Positions 50,870 to 58,765 of a stretch of 64,000 nt of DNA are shown in pieces. Location of the stretch: positions 87,164 to 151,163 of the forward strand of contig CAJUAB010000010.1 of assembly GCA_910583845.1 (NCBI GenBank). The letters run 5' to 3'. This stretch comes from an uncultured Acetatifactor sp. (GTDB taxonomy: Bacteria > Bacillota > Clostridia > Lachnospirales > Lachnospiraceae). Each line of letters begins with the position of its first letter. Within the stretch, counting starts at the first letter, position 1. Under the pieces are notes generated by a model. The model saw only the letters and a list, made by a program, of their open reading frames with translations, searched no databases and was not told the origin of the DNA. A program made the position numbers and the translations under genes.

Positions 50870-52201
50870 TTACTCGGTCATGGCCTTTACGAAAGTATCC
50901 AGCTTCTCCTGTACATTGTCCTTGTTGATCTCACCGCTTCTGATCTCGGTGGGGATAGCGCCCGCGTAGGTCCAGTATCTGGAAGAGAACACGCTGTGAG
51001 AGGGCTGCATCACGCTGGCCTCATTGGACTCCTTCACGATAACGGCCGCCAGAGGATCGGAGATAACCTCGGTGCTGGCACCGGCAGTGATATTGGTGGG
51101 AACCTGCGCGGATTTCTGATACCGCAGCATCTGGTTCTCCTCGTTGCCAAGGTAGGTGGCGAAAGCTACGGCCGCCGCCATATTCTTGGAATGAGCGTTC
51201 ACACCGATACATTTGGAACCGTAGAAGCCCAGCAGCTGATAGTCGTTTCCGTCGGGATTGAAGGTGGGAATCACACCGATGCCCATATCGTCGCCCAGAA
51301 TGTTCTTGTAAGTCTCGTAGTTCCAGGAACCGTCAAACCATACGCCCAGTCTGTGGTCCTCGATCAGCTCGCTGACAGCGATCTCGCCGTCATAGGCGCA
51401 TTTGGGATTGTTGATCAGGTCGATGAGGTAATTGGTAACGGCCACACCGGTGGCATTGTTCCAGTTTACGCCTGCTTCCAGATCATTGCCCTCGGGACCG
51501 AACACGGTCAGGCCCGCGCCATAGTAGTAGCAGCCCAGCTTCCATCCGCCTGAGGACTCAAAGTAGTAATTGTATACATTGTCCGCGGTCTCCTTGGCCA
51601 TGATCTTCTCCAGGGAGGTCACATCGTCCTCGCTCATAATGGTCTTGTCATAGAACATAAAGAACGTATTGTGGGTAAAGGGAATCGCATAGGTCGCGTC
51701 TCCCACCATAGCGGTGGCGCGAACGGAATCCGCGATGGTCTCCTTGACCAGCTTCTCCGCGTCGCCGCCCAGCTGCGCGATGGCGCCGGCATCCACCAGC
51801 TCGATCAGCTGATCAGACGCGAACAGGAATACATCCGCCGCAGCGTCCACATCCTTGAGCACTTCTGTCTTGGCGTTGTCCTCGCCCACGATCTCGGTGG
51901 TCCAGGTAATGTTCCACTCGGGATGAGCCGCGGCGAAAGCTGCCTGCTGATCCGCCATAATGCCGGTATCCACCTGGTTCTGAGGGCACCATACCTTCAG
52001 GGCTACATCCGTCACTTCACCGGTAGAGCCGCCGGCGCTGCCGGTGTCACTCGTATTGCTGCCGGTGTCACTCGTATTGCTGCCGGTGTTACCCGCGTTG
52101 CTGCCGGTATTGCCCGCGTTGCCGCTGTCATTGCCGCAGCCGGCCAACATGGAAAGGCACAGCGCTGCCGCCATCGTACATGCTAAAACTTTCTTTTTCA
52201 T
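50870..52201 (-). CDS. malE: Maltodextrin-binding lipoprotein
   Basis: A 443-residue lipoprotein with signal peptide MKKKVLACTMAAALCLSMLA and the lipobox LAGC. A linker of Ser/Gly/Asn/Thr repeats (about 24-60, NAGNTGS and NTSDTGS units) precedes the binding domain, whose VALKVWCPQNQVDTGIMADQ start and AFAAAHPEWNITW motif match maltose/cyclodextrin-binding proteins. The start is ATG at 52201; ATG at 52207 is equally near the AGGAGG. The gene is the first of the operon and lies directly behind the operator at 52232. Confidence 0.92.
   Translation of the reverse strand: MKKKVLACTMAAALCLSMLAGCGNDSGNAGNTGSNAGNTGSNTSDTGSNTSDTGSAGGSTGEVTDVALKVWCPQNQVDTGIMADQQAAFAAAHPEWNITWTTEIVGEDNAKTEVLKDVDAAADVFLFASDQLIELVDAGAIAQLGGDAEKLVKETIADSVRATAMVGDATYAIPFTHNTFFMFYDKTIMSEDDVTSLEKIMAKETADNVYNYYFESSGGWKLGCYYYGAGLTVFGPEGNDLEAGVNWNNATGVAVTNYLIDLINNPKCAYDGEIAVSELIEDHRLGVWFDGSWNYETYKNILGDDMGIGVIPTFNPDGNDYQLLGFYGSKCIGVNAHSKNMAAAVAFATYLGNEENQMLRYQKSAQVPTNITAGASTEVISDPLAAVIVKESNEASVMQPSHSVFSSRYWTYAGAIPTEIRSGEINKDNVQEKLDTFVKAMTE
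52030..52135 (-). repeat. 21-bp tandem repeats in the malE linker
   Basis: Units of 21 bases (GCTGCCGGTGTCACTCGTAT and T, with variants) recur about four to five times on the plus strand. They code for the SNTSDTG-type linker that tethers the binding protein to the membrane. In-frame units can vary in number without disrupting the protein. Confidence 0.8.
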
Positions 52202-52231
52202 AAACATGATCCTCCTTCTCATACATGCTCT

Positions 52232-52291
52232 CGAAACAAGTTTCGGTATGTTGTTCATCCCTAAATTACCACAGTCCAATAGATAAGTCAA
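52232..52291 (-). promoter_or_regulatory. malE promoter and operator
   Basis: On the minus strand, TTGACT (52291-52286) and TAATTT (52268-52263) are 17 bases apart. The inverted repeat CGAAAC-AA-GTTTCG (52232-52245) lies just downstream of the expected start point. It is a typical LacI-family roadblock position and matches operator-like sites near the regulator gene. Confidence 0.75.
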
Positions 52292-52384
52292 TCACTATTT
52301 TTGTGATATTTAACACATACGCACGGTCTTTCCATGTTACATTGTGCAATATGTATAGGTTTTGAGCAATTTTTATTGCCTGTC

Positions 52385-52394
52385 GTTTCGAAAC
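52385..52394. promoter_or_regulatory. Operator-like palindrome GTTTCGAAAC
   Basis: A perfect 10-base palindrome between malE and the LacI-type gene. It matches the core found at 52232-52245, 52530-52539 and 52605-52614. It may serve DNA looping between the two promoters. Confidence 0.6.
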
Positions 52395-52498
52395 TTTATT
52401 TTCAGGCTTTTCGCTCTTACCTTCGTGGAAAACACGCAGTTTTCAGCCTTTGCCACCGGATTTTCCCCTTTGGGGGACAAAAGTTTAGGAGAAAGCTC

Positions 52499-52539
52499 TT
52501 GCCTTCTTTTCTCTTTGTTGCTATAATGAGTTTCGGAAC
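52499..52539 (+). promoter_or_regulatory. Promoter and operator of the LacI-type regulator
   Basis: TTGCCT (52499-52504) and TATAAT (52522-52527) are 17 bases apart, with GTTTCGGAAC (52530-52539) at the expected start of transcription; a related GTTTCGAAAT follows at 52605-52614. Autoregulation by the encoded repressor is likely. Confidence 0.68.
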
Positions 52540-52689
52540 CCGTTTTTATTTGTCACTTTTCACGAATTTTTCTGCCGTTTACCGGGAACGGGGCGTGTTT
52601 TCGTGTTTCGAAATATTTCCCGGTCCGCCGACAGAAAATGCTGCTGCCGGAATTGCGGACATGCCCGCGCTTCCGCAAGGAGAATACCT

Positions 52690-53685
52690 ATGACTACCAT
52701 ATCCGATATTGCCGCCAGACTCGGCATTTCCAAAAGTACCGTATCGAAAGCGCTGAACAATGCCACGGACATCAGCGCCGGTATGCGCAAGAGAGTTCTG
52801 GAAACTGCCGCCGAGATGGGATACATCAATAAAAGGCTTCTGGGTGTTGAAAAAAAGCTCTGTATTCTAATAGAAAACATGGACTATGAGACCCCCAACC
52901 AGTTTGGCCATGACATCGTGCAGGGTTTCCGTCAGATGGCGGAGGCCGAAGGATGGATTGTGGAGGTGGTGCCCCTGACCATGGATTTCCAGCGGCTGAC
53001 CCCCTATGGCGTATTTATGCTGGACCATGGCTACCAGGCGGCCTTTGTGCTGGGCTTTTCCCTGCTCGACCCCTGGATGCAGGAGTTCAGAAGCACACAG
53101 ATCCCCACCGTGTTATATGACAACTATATAAAGAACAATCCCTATACCGCCTCCGTGGGCTGCGATAATCAGGAGGGCATTGAGCTGGCCGTAAAACACC
53201 TGATCGAACTGGGGCACAAAAAAGTGGGGCTGATCTCGGGCCCCCTGGATTCTTATATCCTGAAAGCGCGCTATCATGCCTATCTGGGGGCCCTGGAAAA
53301 GTATGGTCTGGAAATTAATGAAGATTACATTGGCCTGGGCTATTTTGTGGCGGAGTCCGCCAGAACCTATATCCCCAAGCTGCTGGATCACGGGGTCACC
53401 GCCATTCTCTTTTCCCACGACGTGCGGGCCTTCTCCGCCATGACGGAATGCAGCGACAGGGGCATCCAGATTCCCCGGGACCTGAGCGTCATCGGCTTCG
53501 ATGACCTGCCCATGACCGCTTACACCACCCCTCCGCTGACCACCATCCGGCAGGACCGGAACGGCCTGGGACGCTGCGGGTATTTTGCCACGGGCTGTCT
53601 GCTGGGCGGGCTGCCCATCGGCTCTATCCTGCTGCGGGCGCCGCTGATCGTGCGCGGCTCCACCGGACCTGCCCGCAGGGATTGA
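52690..53685 (+). CDS. LacI-family regulator of the maltodextrin island
   Basis: A 331-residue repressor. The N-terminal helix-turn-helix (TISDIAARLGISKSTVSKAL) and hinge are followed by a sugar-binding periplasmic-type core with VGCDNQEGIELAVKHLIELG and SVIGFDDLPMTAYTTPPLTT. The start at 52690 has AAGGAG eight bases upstream. Divergent to malE and surrounded by four GTTTCGAAAC-like palindromes, it probably represses malEFG-pulA and itself until a maltodextrin-related inducer binds. Confidence 0.93.
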   Translation: MTTISDIAARLGISKSTVSKALNNATDISAGMRKRVLETAAEMGYINKRLLGVEKKLCILIENMDYETPNQFGHDIVQGFRQMAEAEGWIVEVVPLTMDFQRLTPYGVFMLDHGYQAAFVLGFSLLDPWMQEFRSTQIPTVLYDNYIKNNPYTASVGCDNQEGIELAVKHLIELGHKKVGLISGPLDSYILKARYHAYLGALEKYGLEINEDYIGLGYFVAESARTYIPKLLDHGVTAILFSHDVRAFSAMTECSDRGIQIPRDLSVIGFDDLPMTAYTTPPLTTIRQDRNGLGRCGYFATGCLLGGLPIGSILLRAPLIVRGSTGPARRD

Positions 53686-53763
53686 CCTGTCTGTGTCCTG
53701 AAATCTTTTTATTAGTGTAAGCCGATGAGGCAAATATATTTCTGGCAATACATGGAACAGCTG

Positions 53764-53792
53764 TTGAAAAAACAGGATTTTGCCTTTATAAT
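53764..53792 (+). promoter_or_regulatory. Promoter upstream of the CD3324-family gene
   Basis: TTGAAA (53764-53769) and TATAAT (53787-53792) have a 17-base spacer. The leader carries an eight-codon frame (53834-53860) and a possible GGCTAT/ATAGCC hairpin before the gene start at 53934. Confidence 0.65.
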
Positions 53793-53933
53793 CAAATAGA
53801 TAAGTCCGTTCGGGAGAGGAGGAAAAATATTTTATGAGAAGATATGTTCTGTTTGCGTAGCACTGGCTATCGCAAAAAATAATTGTCATAGCCAATGCTT
53901 ATCCTGAAAAGAATATACATTTAGGAGGCAGAC

Positions 53934-54248
53934 ATGGGCTATCGGAACGCAGGAGATATCCTGCCGGTTGAAATTATCGAGTTGATACAGCAGTATGTGG
54001 ACGGTGAAAATATTTATATTCCCAGGCGCGCGGAAAAACGCCTGAAATGGGGTTCCCAGACCGGAATTACACAGGAATTGTCCGACCGGAACAGACAGAT
54101 CTACACGGATTTCCGCGATGGGCTGACGCCTGCGCAGCTGGGGGAAAAGTATTACCTGTCCGAGAAGAGCATACAGCGCATCATCCGAGATATGCGGCCC
54201 GGGCACAGCGCGTCCCTGTCGGATCAGCGCATTGCCGCGGATCGGTAA
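53934..54248 (+). CDS. CD3324-family helix-turn-helix protein
   Basis: A 104-residue protein starting MGYRNAGDILPVEIIELIQQ, with YVDGENIYIPRR, WGSQTGITQELSDRNRQI and YYLSEKSIQRIIRDM motifs, matching the CD3324 family. The C-terminal half (about 58-92) is a homeodomain-like or sigma-70-like helix-turn-helix. It is probably a DNA-binding regulator of unknown target. GGAGGC lies six bases before the ATG. A terminator follows. Confidence 0.88.
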   Translation: MGYRNAGDILPVEIIELIQQYVDGENIYIPRRAEKRLKWGSQTGITQELSDRNRQIYTDFRDGLTPAQLGEKYYLSEKSIQRIIRDMRPGHSASLSDQRIAADR

Positions 54249-54257
54249 TGACATCAA

Positions 54258-54286
54258 AGAATGGGCCATTGGCTCATTCTTTTTTA
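54258..54286 (+). terminator. Terminator after the CD3324-family gene
   Basis: AGAATG-G-GCC pairs with GGC-T-CATTCT around ATT, followed by six T residues (54281-54286). Confidence 0.82.
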
Positions 54287-54391
54287 TAAAAAAAAGACAG
54301 GTGGCACCAGGGGTTGCTTTCTGGTAAGCTGACTGTATACGGATTGGCGTATATCGAAGGCAAAACGGGCGGTATGCGGAAAGAGGGAAAG

Positions 54392-55258
54392 ATGACAGAG
54401 ATTATCAAAAATTACCGGGACAATGCCCTCCTGCGTCACAGCTTCAACACACTGGCGGAAGAAACCTTCGGCCTGGACTTTGAAGCCTGGTACCAGAACG
54501 GTTTCTGGGGAGATGACTATAATCCCTACTCCATTGTCAAGGGCGGACAAATTGTGGCCAATGTGTCCGTAAACCGGACGGATTTCCTATATAACGGCAG
54601 GATCAGGCATTTCCTCCAGCTGGGTACAGTGATGACCAAAGAGGCTTACCGCCGCCGGGGCTGTATACGGGCCATCATGGAACAAATTGAGGCCGATTAT
54701 AACGGGAAAACCGACGGCATCTATCTGTTTGCCAATGACAACGTACTTGACTTTTACCCCAGATTTGGATTCCGTAAAAGTAAAGAATATCAATATTCCA
54801 TACAGCTCCGCGGCACCGGAGCGTGTGAATACCGGCATATTGCCATGGATGAGCCCGCCGCCTGGCAGCGGCTCCGGCGGACCATGGAACACAATGTCTG
54901 CCACGGCAGGCTGGATATGACGAGCAACATCGGACTGCCCTTTTTTTATCTGACCGGATTTATGCAGGGCAGCGTGTACTGCCACGCTCCCAGCTCCACC
55001 TATGTGGTGGCGGACCGGCAGGGGACGGAACTGTTTCTGCACCATGTCTTTTCCGACACATTGACGGAACTGACAGAGGTGCTGGATTTGTTTGGCGGGG
55101 AGATCAGGCAGGTCACTCTGGGGTTCACCCCTGTGCACAACCCAGGGGATCAGGCGGCTGAGCTACAGGAGGAAGACTGCACTCTTTTCATAAAGGGCAG
55201 GGATCTGGAGATCATAGAACGGGAGAAACTACGAATCCCCACTCTGGCCCACGCATAA
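54392..55258 (+). CDS. GNAT family N-acetyltransferase
   Basis: A 288-residue acetyl-CoA-dependent transferase. The N-terminal GNAT fold has IVANVSVNRTDFLYNG and the acetyl-CoA loop LQLGTVMTKEAYRRRGCIRA, with the RRRG core of the Q/RxxGxG/A motif, then FANDNVLDFYPRFGF. A C-terminal domain (about 150-288) of unclear type is longer than in simple GNATs and resembles Eis-like enzymes in layout. The start at 54392 follows GAGGG; earlier in-frame ATGs lack a ribosome site. Substrate unknown. Confidence 0.88.
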   Translation: MTEIIKNYRDNALLRHSFNTLAEETFGLDFEAWYQNGFWGDDYNPYSIVKGGQIVANVSVNRTDFLYNGRIRHFLQLGTVMTKEAYRRRGCIRAIMEQIEADYNGKTDGIYLFANDNVLDFYPRFGFRKSKEYQYSIQLRGTGACEYRHIAMDEPAAWQRLRRTMEHNVCHGRLDMTSNIGLPFFYLTGFMQGSVYCHAPSSTYVVADRQGTELFLHHVFSDTLTELTEVLDLFGGEIRQVTLGFTPVHNPGDQAAELQEEDCTLFIKGRDLEIIEREKLRIPTLAHA

Positions 55259-55263
55259 CAGAC

Positions 55264-55423
55264 GATTGCGATACCCTGTCCGCAAGTGACGAGGCTGGTC
55301 AATATATACAAAAACGGGCTCGGAAGCAAATTTGCTTTGCAAATTAACTTCATGCAGTGGCAAGTCGCCCTTATTTTGTATATATTGCCCATCCTCTGTT
55401 TCCAGAAAGCGAGTTTTGCAATC
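55264..55423. repeat. Nested inverted-repeat element before the GNAT-phosphotransferase gene
   Basis: CAATATATACAAAA (55300-55313) and TTTTGTATATATTG (55374-55387) are perfectly inverted, with GATTGC (55264-55269) and GCAATC (55418-55423) as outer arms. The loop has the palindrome AGCAAATTTGCT. The 5' end shares AGACGATTGCGA...CCGCAAG with 43424-43449. It could be a mobile palindromic element or the leader of the following gene. Confidence 0.7.
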
Positions 55424-55455
55424 ACCTAAAAACATCCATTATAAGGGAGGATAAA

Positions 55456-56919
55456 ATGTTCATAGAAACAGAAAGACTGATTATCCGCAGCTTGGAACCC
55501 GAAGACGCAGAGTCCTATATAGAGATGGCCTCAGACGGCAGTCTACAGGATATTTTCGGGGATTGTACAAATTGCAGGGAATGGATGGAGTCCTGGATAG
55601 CGGCGGCGCTGTCTCTGGACCGCAAAGATGACCCCTGCGGCGAATACCTGGCCTACGCCGTCACGGAAAAACAGAGCGGCGCCGTGCTGGGCAGTGTGGG
55701 CTGCTCTTATTATGAAGATCTGGATCAGGTGGGGATCACTTTCTTTATCGGCAGCGCCTGCCGGAGGAACGGCTACGCCTCTGAGGCGGTGAGAGCCTAT
55801 GCGGGATATTTTTTTGCTCATTATGCCTGGAATCCGTGTGTTTCAGCGGATATTGGTGATGCCCGGCGTTCTGTCCGTCAGCTGATTGCCACTGTGCGGG
55901 AAGACAATATCCCATCCTGGAAAACTCTGGAGAAAGCGGGATTTATTCTGACAGAGTCCAGGCCCTACCGGGATATCCATGATGAGACGGCGTTACCCTA
56001 CCGTTTTTATGTCCTGCACAGCCATGGTCTGGACGGAGTTTTATCCCGTTGGGGACTACAGGACAGCAGCGCCGGACAGATCTATGATACTGCCTGGCAG
56101 ATCGGCAGCGACTATGTGCTGAAAGTATACCATGACCGGGAGATGCTTGAGCGCAATCTGAAGATGCTGCGCCTTTTATACGGGCAGGGCATTCCAGTGG
56201 CGCATATCATACCCACGCAGGACAACACGCAATATGCATCCTGTGATGACGCTTATTATTTTCTGTCCGAGAAACTCCCCGGCAGCCGGATCACACAGAT
56301 TGACGGCTCTATCGCCCGTTCCATGGGGGAGATCATCGCCCGGCTGCATGTGGCTTTCCGGAAATGCGAGCCCCTGGAGGCCACATGGGACAACAGTCTG
56401 TTGGACGAGATGAACGGCTGGGTGATGGACAGTATGGAAAGAAACCAATGGAAATATATCTCCCAAAAAGACTATCTGCAAACCGTCTCCCAACTGGCCG
56501 CTGTGTATGACCGGCTGCCGGTGCAGCTGATACACAGAGATATCCATTTCGGCAACTTTTTGTTTGCGGACGGCGCTTTTTCCGGCTATATCGACTTTGA
56601 TCTGAGCCAGCGGAACATACGGATCTTTGACCTGTGTTACTTTGTGCTGGGACTGTTGTGTGAAGAGGAGAGCTTTGAGATCACAGAGGATACCTGGTTT
56701 ATTGTTCTGGAGCAGGTTTTCGACGGATATGAGAAGATTCAGACCCTAACGGCTTCCGAAAAGAAAGCCATTCCCTGTGTGATGGAATGTATCGAACTTC
56801 TCTTTACAGCCTGGTTTGCGGACCAGAAAGACGACGGCCTTGCCCAAAATGCCATGGAAACCTGTCATTTTGTGCGGAAACATCAAGATAAAATATGGAA
56901 ATGCCTCCGGCTGTCCTGA
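55456..56919 (+). CDS. Fused GNAT acetyltransferase and APH-type phosphotransferase
   Basis: A 487-residue two-domain protein. Residues 1-175 are a RimJ/RimL-type acetyltransferase (FIETERLIIRSLEPEDAESY, ITFFIGSACRRNGYASEAVR, TLEKAGFILTES). Residues 190-487 have the aminoglycoside/choline phosphotransferase fold, with the catalytic loop LIHRDIHFGNFLF and metal-binding YIDFDLSQ. The order matches the bifunctional AAC-APH aminoglycoside enzyme, though the acetyltransferase type differs and a resistance role is unproven. AAGGGAGG precedes the start. It stands alone behind the 55264-55423 repeat. Confidence 0.88.
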   Translation: MFIETERLIIRSLEPEDAESYIEMASDGSLQDIFGDCTNCREWMESWIAAALSLDRKDDPCGEYLAYAVTEKQSGAVLGSVGCSYYEDLDQVGITFFIGSACRRNGYASEAVRAYAGYFFAHYAWNPCVSADIGDARRSVRQLIATVREDNIPSWKTLEKAGFILTESRPYRDIHDETALPYRFYVLHSHGLDGVLSRWGLQDSSAGQIYDTAWQIGSDYVLKVYHDREMLERNLKMLRLLYGQGIPVAHIIPTQDNTQYASCDDAYYFLSEKLPGSRITQIDGSIARSMGEIIARLHVAFRKCEPLEATWDNSLLDEMNGWVMDSMERNQWKYISQKDYLQTVSQLAAVYDRLPVQLIHRDIHFGNFLFADGAFSGYIDFDLSQRNIRIFDLCYFVLGLLCEEESFEITEDTWFIVLEQVFDGYEKIQTLTASEKKAIPCVMECIELLFTAWFADQKDDGLAQNAMETCHFVRKHQDKIWKCLRLS

Positions 56920-57177
56920 TCCGGCAACCGGCTGGCTTTTGCACTATAGCTACATACTGTCTGGCCAATTTGATCCGTGCATTCTGCGTCTTGCACTTTC
57001 TTCCTTACGCCTGATCGTCCACGAGCGAACCTGCTGATGGAAGCCGTCCAAATCCGGCAGCGATTACACGGAGCGTACAGTTGCGGTTTGTCCCGGACAC
57101 CCCCGCACGCGGGGCGGCGCAGCAGCATCCTCACTTCCTCCGCACAGGCAGGCATATTTTAATCATCCTTTGATCCG

Positions 57178-57430
57178 GCAGGGTATATATAAAAAAATTG
57201 TTCTGCAGTACCCTGCTGTTCCGTAATTTCTCCCCTTTTTACTCAGCTTGTACGGTGAAGCAGGGTATATACAGAAAAATTATGCGTCAGTACCCCGCTG
57301 ATGGCAAAAAAGTGGATCTGGAGCGACAATTTTTCTGTATATACCCTGATATGCGGAAAAAAAACTGTTTTTCTGCCCCTGGGGACTCCGGGCAGGGTAC
57401 TGGGAAGTAATTTTTTTATAGATACCCCGG
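57178..57430. repeat. 39-bp palindromic element, three full copies and one half copy
   Basis: Copies at 57178-57216 and 57260-57298 (plus) and 57392-57430 (minus) share GCAGGGTATATAYA, AAAAATT and CAGTACCCYGC. Each can pair GCAGGGTA with TACCCTGC. A 21-base half copy at 57328-57348 (minus) is a perfect inverted match to 57261-57281 (CAGGGTATATACAGAAAAATT). In this frame the motif reads GIYRKI...QYPA, but no continuous gene fits. Confidence 0.85.
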
Positions 57431-57634
57431 TCTCTGTCTGGAACAGAATATTCCGTATACGTCTGTGGGAAAGGGGACATTTTTGATAGTACACACGAGA
57501 AAAGAATACATCAGGATTTCTGTTTTGGGCTCTGACCAGTCCGAACCTGTTTGGGTCAGGATATAAAATAAAAGGGATTTCAGTACAGTATCGTTACTAA
57601 CCGGAGTTTTTCAGTTCAAATGATTCCTGTAAAA

Positions 57635-57758
57635 GACGCGTTCTATGCGCCGCATTTGATTACAGGATTTGCGGAGCGGTTTCTGTAATATGGCTTATCG
57701 GAAGTATGCATTTCACTTCCGATAAAAGGCGCGTCCTTTGCGCCGCATTTGATTACAG
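57635..57758. repeat. 31-bp direct repeats flanking a hairpin
   Basis: A 31-base sequence with TGCGCCGCATTTGATTACAG occurs at 57635-57665 and 57728-57758 (period 93; 27 of 31 bases match). Between them TATCGGAAGT (57696-57705) and ACTTCCGATA (57715-57724) form a 10-bp hairpin. Confidence 0.8.
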
Positions 57759-57977
57759 AAAGATGCTTTTGTTTCCTGTAAAATAATTCTGTGTTTTTCT
57801 TTACGTCGTATAAGGCGTACAAAACCTTCCCCCTGTTCAGCAGATATAAATTGCGAATTTTCTGTGAAAAACGATTAAATAAATCTAAAACTATAGATAT
57901 TCCCAAACAGGGAATGCTATTCTATAAAGGAAAGCAAATCAGAGTATCTCAGAACGGTCGGACGGAGGTTATGGGCT

Positions 57978-58682
57978 ATGGGCGCATTTGTAGAATTTCA
58001 GAATGTCGGCAAAATATACCGTACAGGGGAAGTATCCATACAGGCTCTTCACGATGTGAATTTTCAGATACAACAGGGAGAGTTCTGTGTCATCGTGGGA
58101 GCCTCCGGGGCAGGTAAAACCACTATCCTGAATATTCTGGGCGGCATGGATACCCTGACGGAGGGCAAAGTCTTTCTGGATGGGAAGGAGATCTCCGCCT
58201 ATGGCAAAAAGGAACTCACCAGGTACCGACGGTTTGATGTGGGCTTTGTATTTCAATTCTATAATCTGGTGCCCAACCTGACAGCGCGGGAGAATGTGGA
58301 GCTGGCGGCGCAGATCTGCACGGACCCGCTGGATGCGGCTCAGGTACTTGCCGAAGTAGGCCTGGCAGACAGAATGATGAATTTCCCGGCCCAGCTGTCC
58401 GGCGGCGAGCAGCAGAGAGTAGCCATCGCCCGCGCCCTGGCCAAGAATCCCAAGCTGCTGCTGTGCGACGAGCCCACGGGAGCGCTGGACTACAATACGG
58501 GCAAGGCTGTGTTAAAACTGCTGCAGGACACATGCAGGAACAAGGGCAGAACCGTCATTGTCATCACACACAACCAGGCGCTGACCGCCATGGCAGACAG
58601 GATCATAACCGTCAAGAGCGGTACGGTGGTCAGTATGGTTGAAAATGAACATATTGTGCGGGTGGAAGACATTGAATGGTGA
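57978..58682 (+). CDS. MacB/LolD-type ABC ATPase
   Basis: A 234-residue ATPase with Walker [10 protein letters not shown], the typical Q-loop [20 protein letters not shown], signature [15 protein letters not shown] and Walker [13 protein letters not shown]. It resembles partners of FtsX-type permeases that move peptides or lipids or transmit a mechanical signal rather than import nutrients. The permease gene follows by 83 bases. GGAGG lies nine bases before ATG. Confidence 0.93.
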   Translation: MGAFVEFQNVGKIYRTGEVSIQALHDVNFQIQQGEFCVIVGASGAGKTTILNILGGMDTLTEGKVFLDGKEISAYGKKELTRYRRFDVGFVFQFYNLVPNLTARENVELAAQICTDPLDAAQVLAEVGLADRMMNFPAQLSGGEQQRVAIARALAKNPKLLLCDEPTGALDYNTGKAVLKLLQDTCRNKGRTVIVITHNQALTAMADRIITVKSGTVVSMVENEHIVRVEDIEW

Positions 58683-58765
58683 CTCGTGTCATGGCATAGC
58701 CGCCGTAGACGGCGTACGCCATGGGAAAGCAGAGAAAGAAAACTGTCAGGAAATGGGGAAATCAC

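Larger units (their letters stand above)
56920..57977. other. Gene-free, repeat-rich intergenic region of 1.06 kb
   Basis: No frame here has a ribosome site, recognisable domain or codon pattern like its neighbours. Its content is two repeat families, described separately: a 39-base palindromic element (57178-57430) and a 31-base direct repeat with a hairpin (57635-57758). The first 250 bases (56920-57170) show only fragments of GC-rich sequence. A/T-rich sequence from 57780 to 57960 leads into the ABC transporter gene and may hold its promoter. Confidence 0.7.

Noticed and set aside
53834..53860. Eight-codon frame MRRYVLFA before the CD3324-family gene
   Set aside because: A GAGGAGG lies upstream, but about 12 bases away, and no terminator or competing structure makes an attenuator case.
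57178..57430. CRISPR array
   Set aside because: Repeats occur in both orientations with unequal spacing and internal palindromes; no cas genes are near.
57643..57906. 87-residue minus-strand frame in the repeat-rich region
   Set aside because: No ribosome site, and its sequence consists of the 31-base repeats and hairpin; the duplicated VIKCGA is a result of the repeats rather than a protein motif.
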